Positions 33,165 through 45,353 of a DNA stretch of 64,000 bases are shown piece after piece. Made by a program: the position numbers and the translations under genes. Source of the DNA: Fragum whitleyi (Eukaryota; Mollusca; Bivalvia; Cardiida; Cardiidae); contig OX411552.1 in assembly GCA_948146395.1 (NCBI GenBank), positions 12,322,957-12,386,956 of the forward strand, written 5' to 3'. The notes below the pieces were generated by a model, which saw nothing but the letters and a program-made list of their open reading frames with translations, did no database searches and was not told the DNA's origin. Within the stretch, counting starts at the first letter, position 1. Each line of letters opens with the position of its first letter.

Positions 33165-33270
33165 TAGTGAGCCGGTGTTGCACCCAAGCAGACAAGTAAT
33201 ATTTCAATGTTTGGTTTACAAGTCCAACGTGCTAACCACTAAACTAAAGAAGATCTTCCTGATGCAGGTG
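33165..33270 (-). mobile_element. Possible degenerate tRNA-related SINE
   Basis: On the minus strand TAGTTTAGTGGTTAGCACG resembles a tRNA D-arm with box A, followed by TTGGACTTGTAAACCAAAC, like an anticodon arm. A clear box B is missing. The surrounding 33010-33470 is otherwise unassigned intron DNA. Confidence 0.35.
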
Positions 33271-33676
33271 TCAGACATTGTATTTAAACCAAAGAAGCTA
33301 GGCAGGACAGTGGTGAGAGTGGTCTTCCGTAACAGTTGCCTGCTTTGAAAGCTTTCTGTTCAACATGAATATTTTTTGAACATCCCGAGTAATCCATTCA
33401 ACATTGCCAAAATAAATTAAACTTAATCTTAACGATTTCAATGCTTCATGAACCACTTAAAATAGAAGGAAAACAAGAGATGTTTGTGAAACATATATGC
33501 TGACCCCCCAAGGGCAGGTCAATAGGATATTATTTGTCAATAAATACGATGAATAGTTATAATTCTTGTGCACTACATTGCTCCTCAATGAGATCTATCC
33601 ACCTACAAAGTTTCATGATTCTAGCTTGCATACTTTTTGAGATATGTTCCTGTAAAAAAAAGGTCTACAGATGGAA

Positions 33677-35014
33677 CAAGAGTGCCATAGTCACAAAATA
33701 CGCCGCCACTTTGCTGCTGTTTCCCGAAAATAAGTGTAGACACTACTTATTTTGACAGAACCAAATTGAAAATGACCAAGTTTCATTTAAATCGAGACAA
33801 AAAATTAGGAGGAGGCTGCAATTTCAATAAGCCCCAGACACTAAGTTTTAAGGGGGCATAATACAGGGAAATAAATGAGCCATAAAATCCTTCATCCATG
33901 TACATCTACAAATTTTGGTGATGACAATAAAGACAAAAAGTAAGGAGGAGTTGCGTTCAAAAGGCTGCAATTTCAATGAGCCCTAGATACTAGGTTTTAA
34001 GGGGGCATAATTTAGGGTAAAATTAATTTTTGACTTGAATTGGGGTTTTACGTCGCTTTCAACAATCTCTCAGTTATATCGCGACGACTGGAGCACCTAA
34101 CGATGGATTCCTGGTATTTCTCACACCAGTACTACCACCAGATCCCTTTACTAGCCTCCAGTTGCTATTCCACATAGGTTTACGATTATCTACCCATTGG
34201 TGGAAGACAAATGTCGGAAAGGATAAGTGCCGCGGCCGGGGATCAAACCCGTGCGAAAGGGTAAAATTAATGAACCATAAAATCCTTATTTCATGCCAAT
34301 CTACCAATTTCGGTTATAACATCCACCAAGTTTCATTTAGATCCAGCCAGAAACTTAGGAAGAGTTGCATTCACAAGGCTGCAATTTCAAAAAGCCCCAG
34401 AGACTAAATTCTAAGGGGGCATAACTGAGGCAATAAGCCCCAGAGACTAACTTTTAAAGGGGCATAACTTAGGCAAAATTCAACAAACCATAAAATCCTT
34501 CCTTCATGCACATCTATCTATTGAGGTGATAACATTGACCAAGTTTCAAGAACATCCAGCCAGAAACTTGGGAGGAGTTGCGTTGACAAGAAAAGTGGAC
34601 CCAGAGACTAAGTTTTTAAGGGGCATAACTCTGGCAAAAATCAACGAACATTAAAATCCTTCCTTCATGCACATCTACCAATTGAGGTGATAACATTGAC
34701 CAAGTTTCAAGAACATCCAGCCAGAAACTTAGGAGAAGTTGCGTTGACAAGAAAAGTGGACCCAGAGACTAAGTTTTTAAGGGGCATAACTCTGGCAAAA
34801 ATCAACGAACATTAAAATCCTTCCTTCATGCACATCTACCAATTGAGGTGATAACATTGACCAAGTTTCAAGAACATCCAGCCAGAAACTTAGGAGGAGT
34901 TGCGTTGACAAGAAAAGTGGACAGACGTACGGATGTACAGACGGACAGATGGACAGACGGACAGACAGATGAAGAAGATGACGCCAATATACATCCGCCT
35001 CGGGCGGCGTATAA
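33677..35014 (+). mobile_element. Family G element, copy 2
   Basis: Head CAAGAGTGCCATAGTCACAA, ATACGCCGCC, about six monomers as in copy 1, microsatellite 34916-34975, and the tail CCGCCTCGGGCGGCGTATAA. The head ATACGCCGCC and tail GGCGGCGTAT pair perfectly. A SINE sits in the third monomer. Confidence 0.85.
34028..34257 (-). mobile_element. SINE-like insertion with 14-bp target duplication
   Basis: AGGGTAAAATTAAT lies on both sides (34014-34027, 34258-34271). Read on the minus strand, GGGTTTGATCCCC near its 5' end looks like a tRNA box B. The 3' end is AAAGCGACGTAAAACCCCAA. Upstream box A is missing, so the copy is 5' truncated. The long perfect duplication and the 3' wording imply LINE-mediated retroposition. 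Confidence 0.75.
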
Positions 35015-35216
35015 CAACCTACTGATGGACCAATAGACCTATAAGTGAAAAGCAAAATACCCCCTCTTCTTCAAAAGGAGAGCATAATTATATGTTCACA
35101 AGTTAGGTTTTGGATAGATACAGACAGATGAAAAGCCATAAACAGAATGCTTTCCATCTTCAATGTGGGACGAGGGCTAAATTTTAGTTACACTAAATTG
35201 AATGATTATTGTTAAA

Positions 35217-35313
35217 CAAGAGGCCAAAGAAGTCCAATGTCGCTCCACTGGCATTAAATACCGATTTATGAAAATTCGACACTCAATTGCATTAAATGTA
35301 TTTATCTTGAAAA
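35217..35313 (+). mobile_element. Family A head fragment
   Basis: CAAGAGGCCAAAGAAGTCC and ATGTCGCTCCACTGGCATTA, followed by ~50 bp of unrelated sequence, then an F head. Only the left end of an A element is preserved. Confidence 0.55.
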
Positions 35314-35554
35314 CAAGAGATGTTTGTAAAACATTTATGCGGCTATGCCCCCCCCCCATAAAAGCAGGTCGATAGCCTATTCTTTGTCAATCAACAAAGG
35401 GCAATAAATCACAAAGTATGATGAGAAGAGTTAAGGTTCTTGTGCACTGCTATTCTGAGGTCTATCCACCTGTGGAATTTTTATGATTCTAGCTTGCATA
35501 CTTTATGAAATATGCTCCAGACAAAGTTCAGGTATGAACATTAACAAAGAACAA

Positions 35555-36270
35555 CTAGAACTGTCGCAGAGCGGACTAATACTCCCCACAAGCGCTTTGT
35601 CAGAATGAAAGTGCTATTAATGCAGGATGTGTTTGTAACTAATATTGAGGTCATATAGCATTTACATGAAGTTTCATGATTCTAGGTCGCTTGGTTTTTG
35701 AGTTAAGAGTCCAGAAATGAAAATTGAACAAAAATTGACTGTGACCTTGACCTTTGACCTATATGACCCAAAAACAATAGGGCACTTCCTTGGATCATTA
35801 GCAACATTTGCATAAAGTTTCATGCTTGTAGGTCACTTAGTTCTCGAGTTAGAGTCTGGAAACGAAAATTGAAATAAAATTTACTGTGACCTTGACCTTT
35901 GACCTATATGACCCAAAAACAATAGGGCACTTCCTTGGGTCATAAGGAACATTTGCATGAAGTTTCATGATTGTAGGCCACTTGGTTCTTGAGTTAGAGT
36001 CCGGAAACTAAAATTGAACAAAGGCTGACTGTGACCTTGACCTTTGACCTACATGACCCCAAAACAATAGGGCACCTCCTTGGGTCATAAGGAACATTTG
36101 TATAAAGTTTCATGATTGAAGGTCATTTGGTTCTTGAGTTAGAGTCCAGAAACGAAAAGGTCTACGGACGGATGGACGGACGGACGGACGGATGGACGGA
36201 CAGATGGACAGACAGACAGACATGGTGAAACCAATATACCCCCCTCTACTTCGTAGGTGGGGGGTATAAT
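35555..36270 (+). mobile_element. Family I element with DR1-bearing core
   Basis: Head CTAGAACTGTCGCAGAGCGG and ATACTCCCCAC. Three to four ~145 bp monomers (AAGTTTCATGATTGTAGG, TTCTTGAGTTAGAGTCC, GTGACCTTGACCTTTGACC), microsatellite 36160-36222, and the tail ATACCCCCCTCTACTTCG and TAGGTGGGGGGTATAAT. ATACTCCCCAC pairs with GTGGGGGGTAT bar one base. Read backwards the end starts ATTATACCCC, recalling the 5' end of Drosophila DINE-1. Confidence 0.8.
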
Positions 36271-37054
36271 AACTCAAAAAATAAGCAAGGTAGAGTTACG
36301 GTTCTTATGCACTGCAATTCTCCTTGATGTGATATATCCACCAATGAAATTTCATAACCATAACTATTTTACTTTCTCAGATAAGCTCCAGACAAAGTTC
36401 AAGTATGAAAATTAACAAAAAGCAATAACTCAAAAAATAAGCAAGGTAGAATTATGGTTCATATGCACTGCAATTCTCCTTGATGTGATCTATCCACCCA
36501 TATAGTTTCATGACCATAGCTATTTTACTTTCTGAGATATGCTCTGGACATCAAGTTTGAAAATTAACAATGAACAATAACTCAAAAAATAAGCAAGGTA
36601 GAGTTATGGTTCTTATGCACTGCACTTCTCCTTGATGTGATCTATCCACCAATGAAATTTCATGACCATAGCTTTAATACTTTCAAAGCTATGCCTTGGA
36701 CTAACTTCAAGTGTGAAAATCAACAAAGGGCAATAACTAAAAAAATAAGCAAACTATGGTTATGGTTCTTATGTACTGCACTTCTACATGATGTGATCTA
36801 TCCACCAATGAAGTTTCATGACCATAGCTTTTATACTATCTGAGATATGCTCCAGACAAACTTCAAGTATTAAAATCAACAAAAGGCAATAACTCAAAAA
36901 ATAAGCAATGAAGAGTTACGGTTCTTTTGCACTGCACTTTTCCTTAATGAGATCTATCCACCAATGGTGTTTCATGACCATAGCTATTATACTTTCTGAG
37001 CTTTGCTCCAGACTTACTTCAAGTATGAAAACCAACAAAGGGCAATTACTAAAA

Positions 37055-37899
37055 CAAGAGGACCATGATGGTCCTAGATCGCTTACCTGAGTCTTTTTGA
37101 CCCATGGGATATCAAATAATTTAAAAAGGGAGATGTCACAAAGGAGATAATACAATACCAAACCAAGTTTCAAGAGGTTCCAGCCAAAATTGTGGTCTCT
37201 TGAGTTATAACAAGAAAATTATCATTATGGTTCCTTTTCCTGTAATATTGCATGGATCCTTTCCATTTTCAAAAGGGTTTGTTCTTGTGACTTGACCAAC
37301 ATTCTGGCCAAGTTTCATTAAGATTGGGCCATATTTGTGGCCTCTAGAGCTTAAACAAGATAATTGCCATGAAGGCCCCTTTTTACGTGATATTGCATGG
37401 ATCCTTCCCATTTTTGATAGGCTTCATCCTCGTGATTAAGCCAACATTCTGACAAAGTTTCATGAAGACTGGGCCATATTTGTGTCCTCTAGAGTGTAAA
37501 CAACAAAATTGTCTTTAAGGCCCCTTTTCCCACACTATGGCATGGATCCTTCCCATTTTCAATAGGGTTAATCCATATGACCTGGCCAACATTCTGACCA
37601 AGTTTCATGAAGATTGGGCCATATTTGTGGCCTCTAGAGTGTAAACAAAAAAAATGTCATTAAGGCCCCTTTTCCTGTGATGTGGCATAGATCCTTCCCA
37701 TTTTCAATAGGGTTCATCCTTGTGACCTGGCCAACATTCTGATCAAGTTTCATGAAGATAAGGCCATATTTGTGGCCTCTAGGATGTAAATAAAAAAAAA
37801 TCATTCAGGCCCCTTTTCCCTTGATATGGCATGGATACTATTGTTGACGCCGGACCATGGACGACACACGACGGACGATGTGCTCAGGTGAGCTAAAAA
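37055..37899 (+). mobile_element. Family B element with CCCCTTTTCC core
   Basis: Head CAAGAGGACCATGATGGTCC, CGCTTACCTGAG. Monomers of ~125 bp have AAGGCCCCTTTTCCTGTG, ATGGATCCTTCCCATTTTC and AAGTTTCATGAAGATTGGGCC. The reduced ACGACACACGACGG is followed by TGCTCAGGTGAGCTAAAA. Half the tail hairpin is missing. Inserted in F. Confidence 0.75.
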
Positions 37900-37939
37900 T
37901 AAGCTAGGTGGAGTTACAGTTCTTATGCACTGCACTTCT

Positions 37940-38315
37940 CTTATCCGCAACTTGGTACGCAGTTTTCTACCCCTTTGGCTTGACCAATAGACCCGAAATT
38001 CTGAAATGAAGTTCCATGACCATAGCTATTATACTTTCTGAGATATGCTCTGGACAGGTGGTCCCCTGGTCACTTGCGGGAGCCTGGGTCCGACGGCACA
38101 GCTGGAAAGTATTCACTTCACCTTCGAAAAACAAAAACAAAGGCCTTCACTATTGGCATTTTGGTACACAGTTTTCTACCTCTTTGGCTTGACTGATCAA
38201 CCTTAAACTATGGTGTTGCAGGTTCAGGTGGTCCCCTGGTTTCTTGTGTGGGCCCAGGTCAGATTGCAGAGCTGAAGTCATTGCTCTATGCGACTGAAAT
38301 TGGCAAAACTTACAA
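37940..38315 (+). repeat. Two to three copies of a TTTCTACC..GGTGGTCCCC unit
   Basis: TTGGTACGCAGTTTTCTACCC and TTGGTACACAGTTTTCTACCT lie ~205 bp apart. Each is followed by CTTTGGCTTGAC and later AGGTGGTCCCCTGGT. A further part (GGTGGTCCCCTGGTCTCTCG) lies at 42593 on the other side of the B insertion. The element is unknown. Confidence 0.55.
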
Positions 38316-38760
38316 CAAGAGGACCAAGATGGTCCTAGACCACTCACCTGAGTCTCTTTGACCCCTGGGACATCACATTAATTAGATAGGCAGATGTCAA
38401 AAAGAAGATAAATGCCTAAGATCAATACCATGGAATGTTTTCAGCGAAGAGCAAGGCAGATATGCCTTTTTGCTCTTTGATTCTATGTAAAAAGGAATGC
38501 ATCCGGGTGGACCCAAAATGTGACCCCAGGGTCTTGATATGAACAAACTTGAAAGAGGTCCATAAGATGATGCTACTTACTAAATATGAAAGCTGTCTGC
38601 CTTCTGGTTTCAGAGAAGAAGATTTTTGAAGGTTTTCCTATTTTCACCCATCGTGCTCAGATGAGCTGAAAGGGACGGCCCAGTTGGAGCCCAAATATGA
38701 CCCAAGGGTCTTGATATGAACAAACTTGGTAGGGGCCCACTAGATGATGCTACATACCAA

Positions 38761-39793
38761 CTAGAAAGCCATGAATGGCTTGAGTCGCTCCACAGGCTTG
38801 AAATTCTTGTAAAAGCAAATAAATGTTTTGACTAGATTTTTAGATATTTGGGGTTCTACTGATGTTGAAAATGATTTTCAAAATTTCAACTATATAACAG
38901 ATAGAGAAATGACCTCTGCTATTAAAGGACATATTTTTCATCAAATCAAAATAATTTTTGGCTGATTGATAATGGTCACCCAAAGATCATACCTAAAATG
39001 TTTGATTGATATCCATCAGTTACATTCTGAAAAATGTTTTTCATAGTTTCCACTATTTAACATATTGAGAATTGACCTCCACCCATAAAATGTATATTTT
39101 TCATCCAATCAAAATAATTTTTGGTACACTGATAAAGGGTCACTCAAGGATCATTCCAGTGAAATTAAGTTGATATCCAAAAATCAGATTCTGAGAAAAT
39201 GATTTTCAAAGTTTCCACTATATTAACATATAGAGAAATAACCTCTGTCTATAAAATGCATATTTTTCATCCAATCAAAATAATTTTTGGTACATTGATA
39301 AAGGGTCACTCAAGGATCATTCCAGTGACATTTGGTTGATATCCATCAGTTACATTCTGAGAAAATGATTTTCAAAGTTTCCACTATATAACATATAGAG
39401 AAATGACCTCTGCCCATAAAATGCATATTTTCCATCCGATCACAATGATTTTTTGTAGACTGATAAAGGGTCACCCAAGGATCATTTATGTAAAATTTAA
39501 TTGGTATCCATTGATTAGAATCTGAGAAAACTCACTTTTTACCATATTTGGAAATAAGCCACGCCCATTAAATCCATGTTTTTCATTGGATCAAAATTTC
39601 TTGAACAACTTTGAAAGAGGGTCACCAAAGGATCATTTCTGTGAAGTTTGGTTGAAATCCATCCTGTAGTTTCTGAGGAGAAGATTTTTAAAGAAAAAGT
39701 TTACGACCGCACGCACGGACACACGGACGGACGCACGACGGACACAACGCCATGACAAAAGCCCCAGTGGCTTTCAGCCAGGGGAGCTAAAAA
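38761..39793 (+). mobile_element. Family C element inside outer B
   Basis: C head hairpin, five monomers, CGCACGGACACACGGACGG microsatellite (39714-39745), and the tail CAGTGGCTTTCAGCCAGGGGAGC with A-run. Inserted in B at ACATACCAA, the same site used in the inner B. Confidence 0.85.
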
Positions 39794-40045
39794 TGAAGGC
39801 AGTGTGTCCTCTGGTTTCGATTTAAGAAGATTTTAAACGATTTTCGCTCTTTGATTCTATGTAAAAAGGGTTGCGCCCGGGTGGAGCCCAAATATGATCC
39901 TAGGGTCTTGATATGAACAAACTTGGTAGAGGTCCACTAGATGATGCTACATACCAAATATGAAAGCTGTCTGAATTCTGGTTTCAGAGAAGAAGATTTT
40001 TAAAGATTTTCATATTTTCACCCTTTTTGTTAAGGGTAAAGGGAA

Positions 40046-42334
40046 CAAGAGGACCAAGATGGTCCTAGATCGCTCACCTGAGTCTCTTTGACCCCTGGGA
40101 CATCACATTAATTCGATAGGCAGATGTCAAAAAGAAGATAATTGTCTAAGATCAATACCATGGAACGTTTTCAGCAAAGAGCAAAACAGATATGCCTTTT
40201 TGCTCTTTGATTCTATGTAAAAATGGATGCACCCGGGTGGACCCCAAATTTGACCCCAGGGTCTTGATATGAACAAACTTGGTAGAGGTCTACTAGATGA
40301 TGCTACATACGAAATATGAAAGCTGTCTGCCTACTGGTTTCAAAAAAGAAGATTTTTGAAGATTTTCATTTTTTTAACGCTTCGTGCTCAGATGAGCTAA
40401 AAGGGATGCGCCCGGGTGGAGCCCAAATATGACCCAAGGGTCTTGATATGAACAAACTTGGTAGGGGCCCACTAGATGATACTACATACCAACTAGAAAG
40501 CCATGAATGGCTTGAGTCGCTCCACAGGCTTGAAATTCTTGTAAAGTAGTAATAGTTTTGACTAGATTTTTAAATATTTTGGATTCTACTGATGTTGAAA
40601 ATGATTTTCAAAGTTTCCCCTATATAACACATAGAGAAATGACCTCCGCCCATAAAATACATATTTTTCATCCAATCACAATAATTTTTGGTAGACTGAT
40701 AGAGGGTCACTCAAGGATTATTCCAGAGAAATTTGGTTGATATCCATCATTTAGATTCTGAGAAAATGACTTCCAAAGTTTCCACTATATAACATATAGA
40801 GAAATGACCTCTGCTCATTTAATACATATTTTTTTATCCGATCACAATAATTTTTGGTAGACTGATAGAGGGTCACTCAAGAAAGAGACCAAGGAAATTT
40901 GGTTGATATCCATCATTTAGTTTCGGAGAAAATGATTTTCAAAGTTTCCACAATATAACATATTGAGAAATGACCTCCGCCCATATAATACATATTTTTC
41001 ATCCGATCACTATAATTTTTGGTAGACTGATAACACTCAAGGATCATTTCAGTGAAATTTGGTTGATATCCATCAATTACATTCTGAGAAAATTTTTTGG
41101 AAAGTTTCCACTATACAACATATAGAGAAATGACCTCTGCCCATAAAATGCATATTTTTCATCAGATTTCAATAATCTTTTGTAGACTGATAAAGGGTCA
41201 CACAAGGATCATTCATGTAAAATTTCATTGGTATCCATCAATTAGAATCTGAGAAAACTAACTTTTTACCATATTTGGAAATTAGCCACGCCCATTAAAT
41301 CCATGTTTTTCATTGGATCAAAATTTCTTGAACAACTTTGAAAGAGGGTCAACCAAGAATCATTCCTGTGAAGTTTGGTTGAAATTCATCCAGTAGTTTC
41401 TGAGGAGAAGATTTTTAAAGTAAAAGTTTACGAACGGACGCACAGACGCACTGACGGACGCACGACGGACACAACGCCATGACAATAGCCCCAGTGGCTT
41501 TCAGCCAGTGGAGCTAAAAATGAAAGCAATGTACCCTCTGGTTTCAATTAGAGAAGATTTTAAAAGATTTTCGCTCTTTGATTCTATGTAAAAAGGGTTG
41601 CGCCCGGGTGGAGCCCAAATATGATCCTATGGTCTTGATATGAACAAACTTGGTAGAGGTCTACTAGATGATGCTACATACCAAATATTAAAGCTGTCTG
41701 CCTTCTGGTTTCATAGAAGAAGATTTGTGAAGATTTTCATTTTTTACCCTTCGTGCTCATAAGAGATAAAGGGATGCACCTGTGCAAAGCCCAAATATGA
41801 CCCAAGGGTCTTGATATGAACAAACTTGGTAGAGGCCCACTAGGTGATGCTACATACTAAATTTGAAAGCTGTGTGCCATCTGGTTTCAGAGAAGAAGAT
41901 TTTCGCTCTTTGATTCTATGTAAAAAGGGTTTGGCCGGGGCAAAGCCCAAATATGACCCCAGGGTCTTGATATGAACAAACTTGGTAGAGGTCCACTAGA
42001 TGATGCTACATACCAAATATGAAAGCTGTCTGCCTTCTGGTTTCATAGAAGAAGATTTTTAAAGATTTTCATATTTCACCCTTTTTGTTAAGGGTAAAGG
42101 GAAAGTTAAGGGTGGATTTCATTTATTTGAACAACTTTGGTAGAGCTTGACCCAAGGAACATCCCTGCCAAGTTTCATCAAGATTGTCCCACTGGTTTAG
42201 GAGGAGAAGATGTTTAAAGAAATTGTGGACGACGGACGACACACGTCGCACGACGCACGACTGACAACGGACGACGGACATTTTACGATCACAATAGCTC
42301 ACCTTGAGCACTTCATGCTCAGGTGAGCTAAAAA
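40046..42334 (+). mobile_element. Family B element, inner copy carrying C
   Basis: Same head, core and nested C as the outer copy. It is inserted at TTAAGGGTAAAGGGA of the outer copy's last core unit. Its own end has a GACGACGGACGACACACG microsatellite and the tail CACCTTGAGCACTTCATGC and TCAGGTGAGC. Confidence 0.8.
40493..41520 (+). mobile_element. Family C element inside inner B
   Basis: Complete C: head hairpin AGCCAT-GA-ATGGCT, monomers with ATCCGATCACAATAATTTTTGG, (GGACGCAC)n at 41432-41465, and the tail CAGTGGCTTTCAGCCAGTGGAGC. The flanks CTACATACCAA and AAAATGAAAGCAATG match those of the C copy at 38761. Confidence 0.85.
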
Positions 42335-42787
42335 TAAGAGTGGATTTCATTTATTTGAACAACTTTGGTAGAGCTTGACCCAAGGAACATCCCTGCCAAG
42401 TTTCATCAAGATTGGCCCACTGGTTTAGGGGGAGAAGATGTTTAAAGAAATTGTGGACGACGGGCGACACACGACTGACAACGGACATTCTACGATCCAA
42501 TAGCTCACCTTGAGCACTTCGTGCTCAGGTGAGCTAAAAAGGGTCAACCTTAACCTTGACAGATCGACCAGAAACTCTGAGCGTTGCAGTTTAAGGTGGT
42601 CCCCTGGTCTCTCGCGCCTATTTACATGGAAAGATCAATTGACTCTTGAACCTTCAACATCTACTCATAATTTTCTGTAATTGTTGTTTTGACCCATTTG
42701 AAATCAGTTTTGAACCTAGAATGTAATGGATAAGAGGTAAATGATCCCCAAGTTTCAAATACAAGCACAAGCTAGTAAAATGCTTAC

Positions 42788-42928
42788 CAATGGTGCATCA
42801 CTACTGGCATATCTCACAGCTACAACCTTGAGAAAATCCTTACAAACTAACTGGTGTCTGTTCTGTGGCCTGTTCCATTTCGAACGATATGACGATAGAT
42901 TCTGTGTATGGAGACGTTTGAACTCAAC
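42788..42928 (-). CDS. OXA1L: OXA1L-like exon (mitochondrial presequence region)
   Basis: Minus-strand exon of 141 bp (phase 0 to 0) with acceptor ATCTTCAG|GTTGAG and donor TTG|GTAAGC. It encodes VEFKRLHTQNLSSYRSKWNR, PQNRHQLVCKDFLKVVAVRY and ASSDAPL: rich in Arg/Lys/Ser and poor in acids, with VRYAS at the end like a mitochondrial processing region. It has no ATG, so a first exon must lie upstream. It is the least conserved part of the family, and support rests on open frame, splice sites, phase and character. It sits in a ~580 bp island between a B and a C element. Confidence 0.65.
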
Positions 42929-43124
42929 CTGAAGATAAAATAAATCCTACAACATACAAAAACAAATTAATTTGAAATATATGAGAGAAAATAACGTTGC
43001 AATATTTTCCCAAATGGTGGAGTCATGCAACTCAGAACCTTCTCACAAATATATAAGAATTAGATAAGATCATTCATATTTATGATAAGAACTTAAGTTT
43101 CATAATTCTAATAGAAGAATAGAA

Positions 43125-44323
43125 CTAGAAAGCCATGAATGGCTTGAGTCGCTCCACAGGCTTGATATTCTTGTCAAAGCAAATAAAAGTTTTGACTAGA
43201 TTTTTAGATATTTTGGGTTCTACTGATGTAAAAAATGATTTTCAAAAATTCAACTGAATAACATATAAAAATATGACCGCCCTTTAAAGACAATTTTTTC
43301 ATTCAATCATAATAATTTTTGGTAGACTGATAAAGGTTCACCTAAGGATCATTCCAGTGAAATTTGGTTGATAACCATCAGTTACATTCTGACAAAATTA
43401 TTTTGAAAGTTTCCACTCTATAACATATAGAGAAATGACCTCCGCCCATAAAATGCATATCTTCCATCCAATCACAATAATTTTTGGTAGACTGATTGAG
43501 GGTCACTCAAGGATCATTCCAGTGAAATTTGGTTGATATCTATCAATTACATTCTGAGAAAATGATTTTGAAAGTTTCCACTATTTAACATATTGAGAAA
43601 TGACCTCCGCCCATAAAATGCATATCTTCCATCCAATCACAATTATTTTTTGTAGACTGATAAAGGGTCACTCAAGAATCATTCCAGTGAAATTTGGTTG
43701 ATATCCATCAGTAACATTCTGAGAAAATGATTTTGAAAGTTTCCACTATATAACATATTGAGAAATGACCTCCGCCTATAAAATGCATATTTTCCACCCG
43801 ATCACAATGATTTTTTGTAGACTGATAAAGGGTCACTAAAGGTTCATTACAGTGAAATTTGGTTGATATCCATCAATTACATTCTGAGAAAATGATTTGC
43901 AAAGTTTCCGCTAGATAACATATAGAGAAATGACCTCCGCCCATAAAATGCATATTTTCCATTGGATCACAATGATTTTTTGTAGATTGATAAAGGGTCA
44001 CTAAAGGATCATTCGTGTAAAATTCAATTGGTATCCATTGATTAGAATCTGAGAAAACTCACTTTTTACCATATTTGGAAATAAGCCACGCCCATTAAAT
44101 CCATGTTTTTCATTGGATCAAAATTTCTTGAACAACTTTGAAAGAGGGTCACCCAAGGATCATTCCTGTGAAGTCTGGTTGAAATTCATCCAGTAGTTTC
44201 TGAGAAGAAGATTTTTAAAGAAAAAGTTTACGACCGGACGCACTGATGCACGTACGGACGGACGCACGACGGACACAACGCCATGACAATAGCCCCAGTG
44301 GCTTTCAGCCAGTGGAGCTAAAA
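43125..44323 (+). mobile_element. Family C element, first of a head-to-tail pair
   Basis: Complete C with six monomers, CGCACTGATGCACGTACGG microsatellite (44237-44265), and the tail CAGTGGCTTTCAGCCAGTGGAGC. Its A-run is followed at once by the next C head. Confidence 0.85.
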
Positions 44324-45353
44324 ACTAGAAAGCCATGAATGGCTTGTGTCGCTCCACAGGCTTGAATTTCTTGTAATAGCAAATTTAAGTTTTGACTAGA
44401 TTTTTAGATATTTTGGCTTCTACTGATGTTGAAATGATTTTCAAAGTTTCCACTATTATAACATATAGAGAAATGACCACCGCCATAAAATGCATATTTT
44501 TCATCCGATTACAATAATTTTTGGTAGACTGATATAGGGTCACCCAAGGATCACACTAATGAAGTTTGATTGATATCTATTAATTATATTATGAGAAAAT
44601 GATTTTCAAAATTTCCACTATATAACAAATAGAGAAAAGACTTCCACCCATAAAATACATATTTTTCATCCGATCACAATAATTTTTGGTAGACTGATAA
44701 AGGGTCACCCAAGGATCATTCATTTAAAATTTGGTTGATATCTATCGTTTACATTCTGAGAAAATGATTTTCAAAATTTCCACTATATAACATATAGAGA
44801 AATGAACTCCGCCCATAAAATACATACTTTTCATCTGATCACAATAATTTTTGGTAGACTGATAAAGGGTCACCCAAGGATCATTCATTTAAAATTTGGT
44901 TGATATCTATAGCTTAGATTCAGAGAAAACAATTTGCAAAGTTTCCACTATATAACATATAGAGAAATGACCTCCACCCATTAAATACATATTTTTCATC
45001 TGATCACAATAATTTTTGGTACACTGATAAAGGGTCACCCAAGGATCATTCATGTAAAATTTAATTGGTATCCATCAATTAGAACCTGAGAAAAATCACT
45101 TTTTACCATATTTGGAAATTAGCAACACCCATTAAATCCATGTTTTTCATTGGATCAAAATTTCTTGAACAACTTTGAAAGAGGGTCAACCAAGGATCAT
45201 TCCAGTGAAGTTTGGTTGAAATCCATCCAGTAGTTTCTGAGGAGAAGATTTTTAAAGAAAAATATTAGGACTGCACGCACGCACGGACGTATGCATGACA
45301 GACACAACGCCATGACAATAGCCCCAGTGGCTTACAGCCAGTGGAACTAAAAA
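44324..45353 (+). mobile_element. Family C element, second of the pair
   Basis: Complete C with monomers more diverged from its neighbour than expected for a simple duplication (e.g. GATATAGGGTCACCC, ATCACACTAATGAAGTTTG). It is likely an independent insertion into the first copy's terminal A-run. Tail CAGTGGCTTACAGCCAGTGGAAC. Confidence 0.8.

Larger units (their letters stand above)
33474..35105 (+). mobile_element. Family F element, copy 1, with nested G
   Basis: Head CAAGAGATGTTTGTGAAACA (stem ATGTTT/AAACAT), TATGCTGACCCCCC, one core monomer, and the start of a microsatellite (GGTCTACAGATGG) where G inserts. After G, the F tail resumes at 35015: AAAATACCCCCTCTTCTTC and AGAGCATAAT. Confidence 0.65.
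35314..38050 (+). mobile_element. Family F element, copy 2, with nested I and B
   Basis: Head CAAGAGATGTTTGTAAAACA. Core monomers 35390-35550, 36265-37054 and 37895-38050 have CAAAGGGCAATAACTC, AAAATAAGCAAGGTAGAG, TTCTTATGCACTGCAC, AAGTTTCATGACCATAGC and TGAGATATGCTCCAGAC. The I and B insertions both fall at the A-runs flanking AATAACTCAAAAAATAAGC. No tail is identified; the array dissolves into another repeat at ~37950. Confidence 0.7.
38316..42540 (+). mobile_element. Family B element, outer copy of a self-nested composite
   Basis: Head CAAGAGGACCAAGATGGTCC, ACTCACCTGAG. The core is of the CAAATATGACCC type. C is inserted at 38761. The core resumes at ~39794, is cut at 40045 by a second B, resumes at 42335 (GAGTGGATTTCATTTATTTG) and ends with the tail CACCTTGAGCACTTCGTGC and TCAGGTGAGCTAAAAA. 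Confidence 0.8.
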
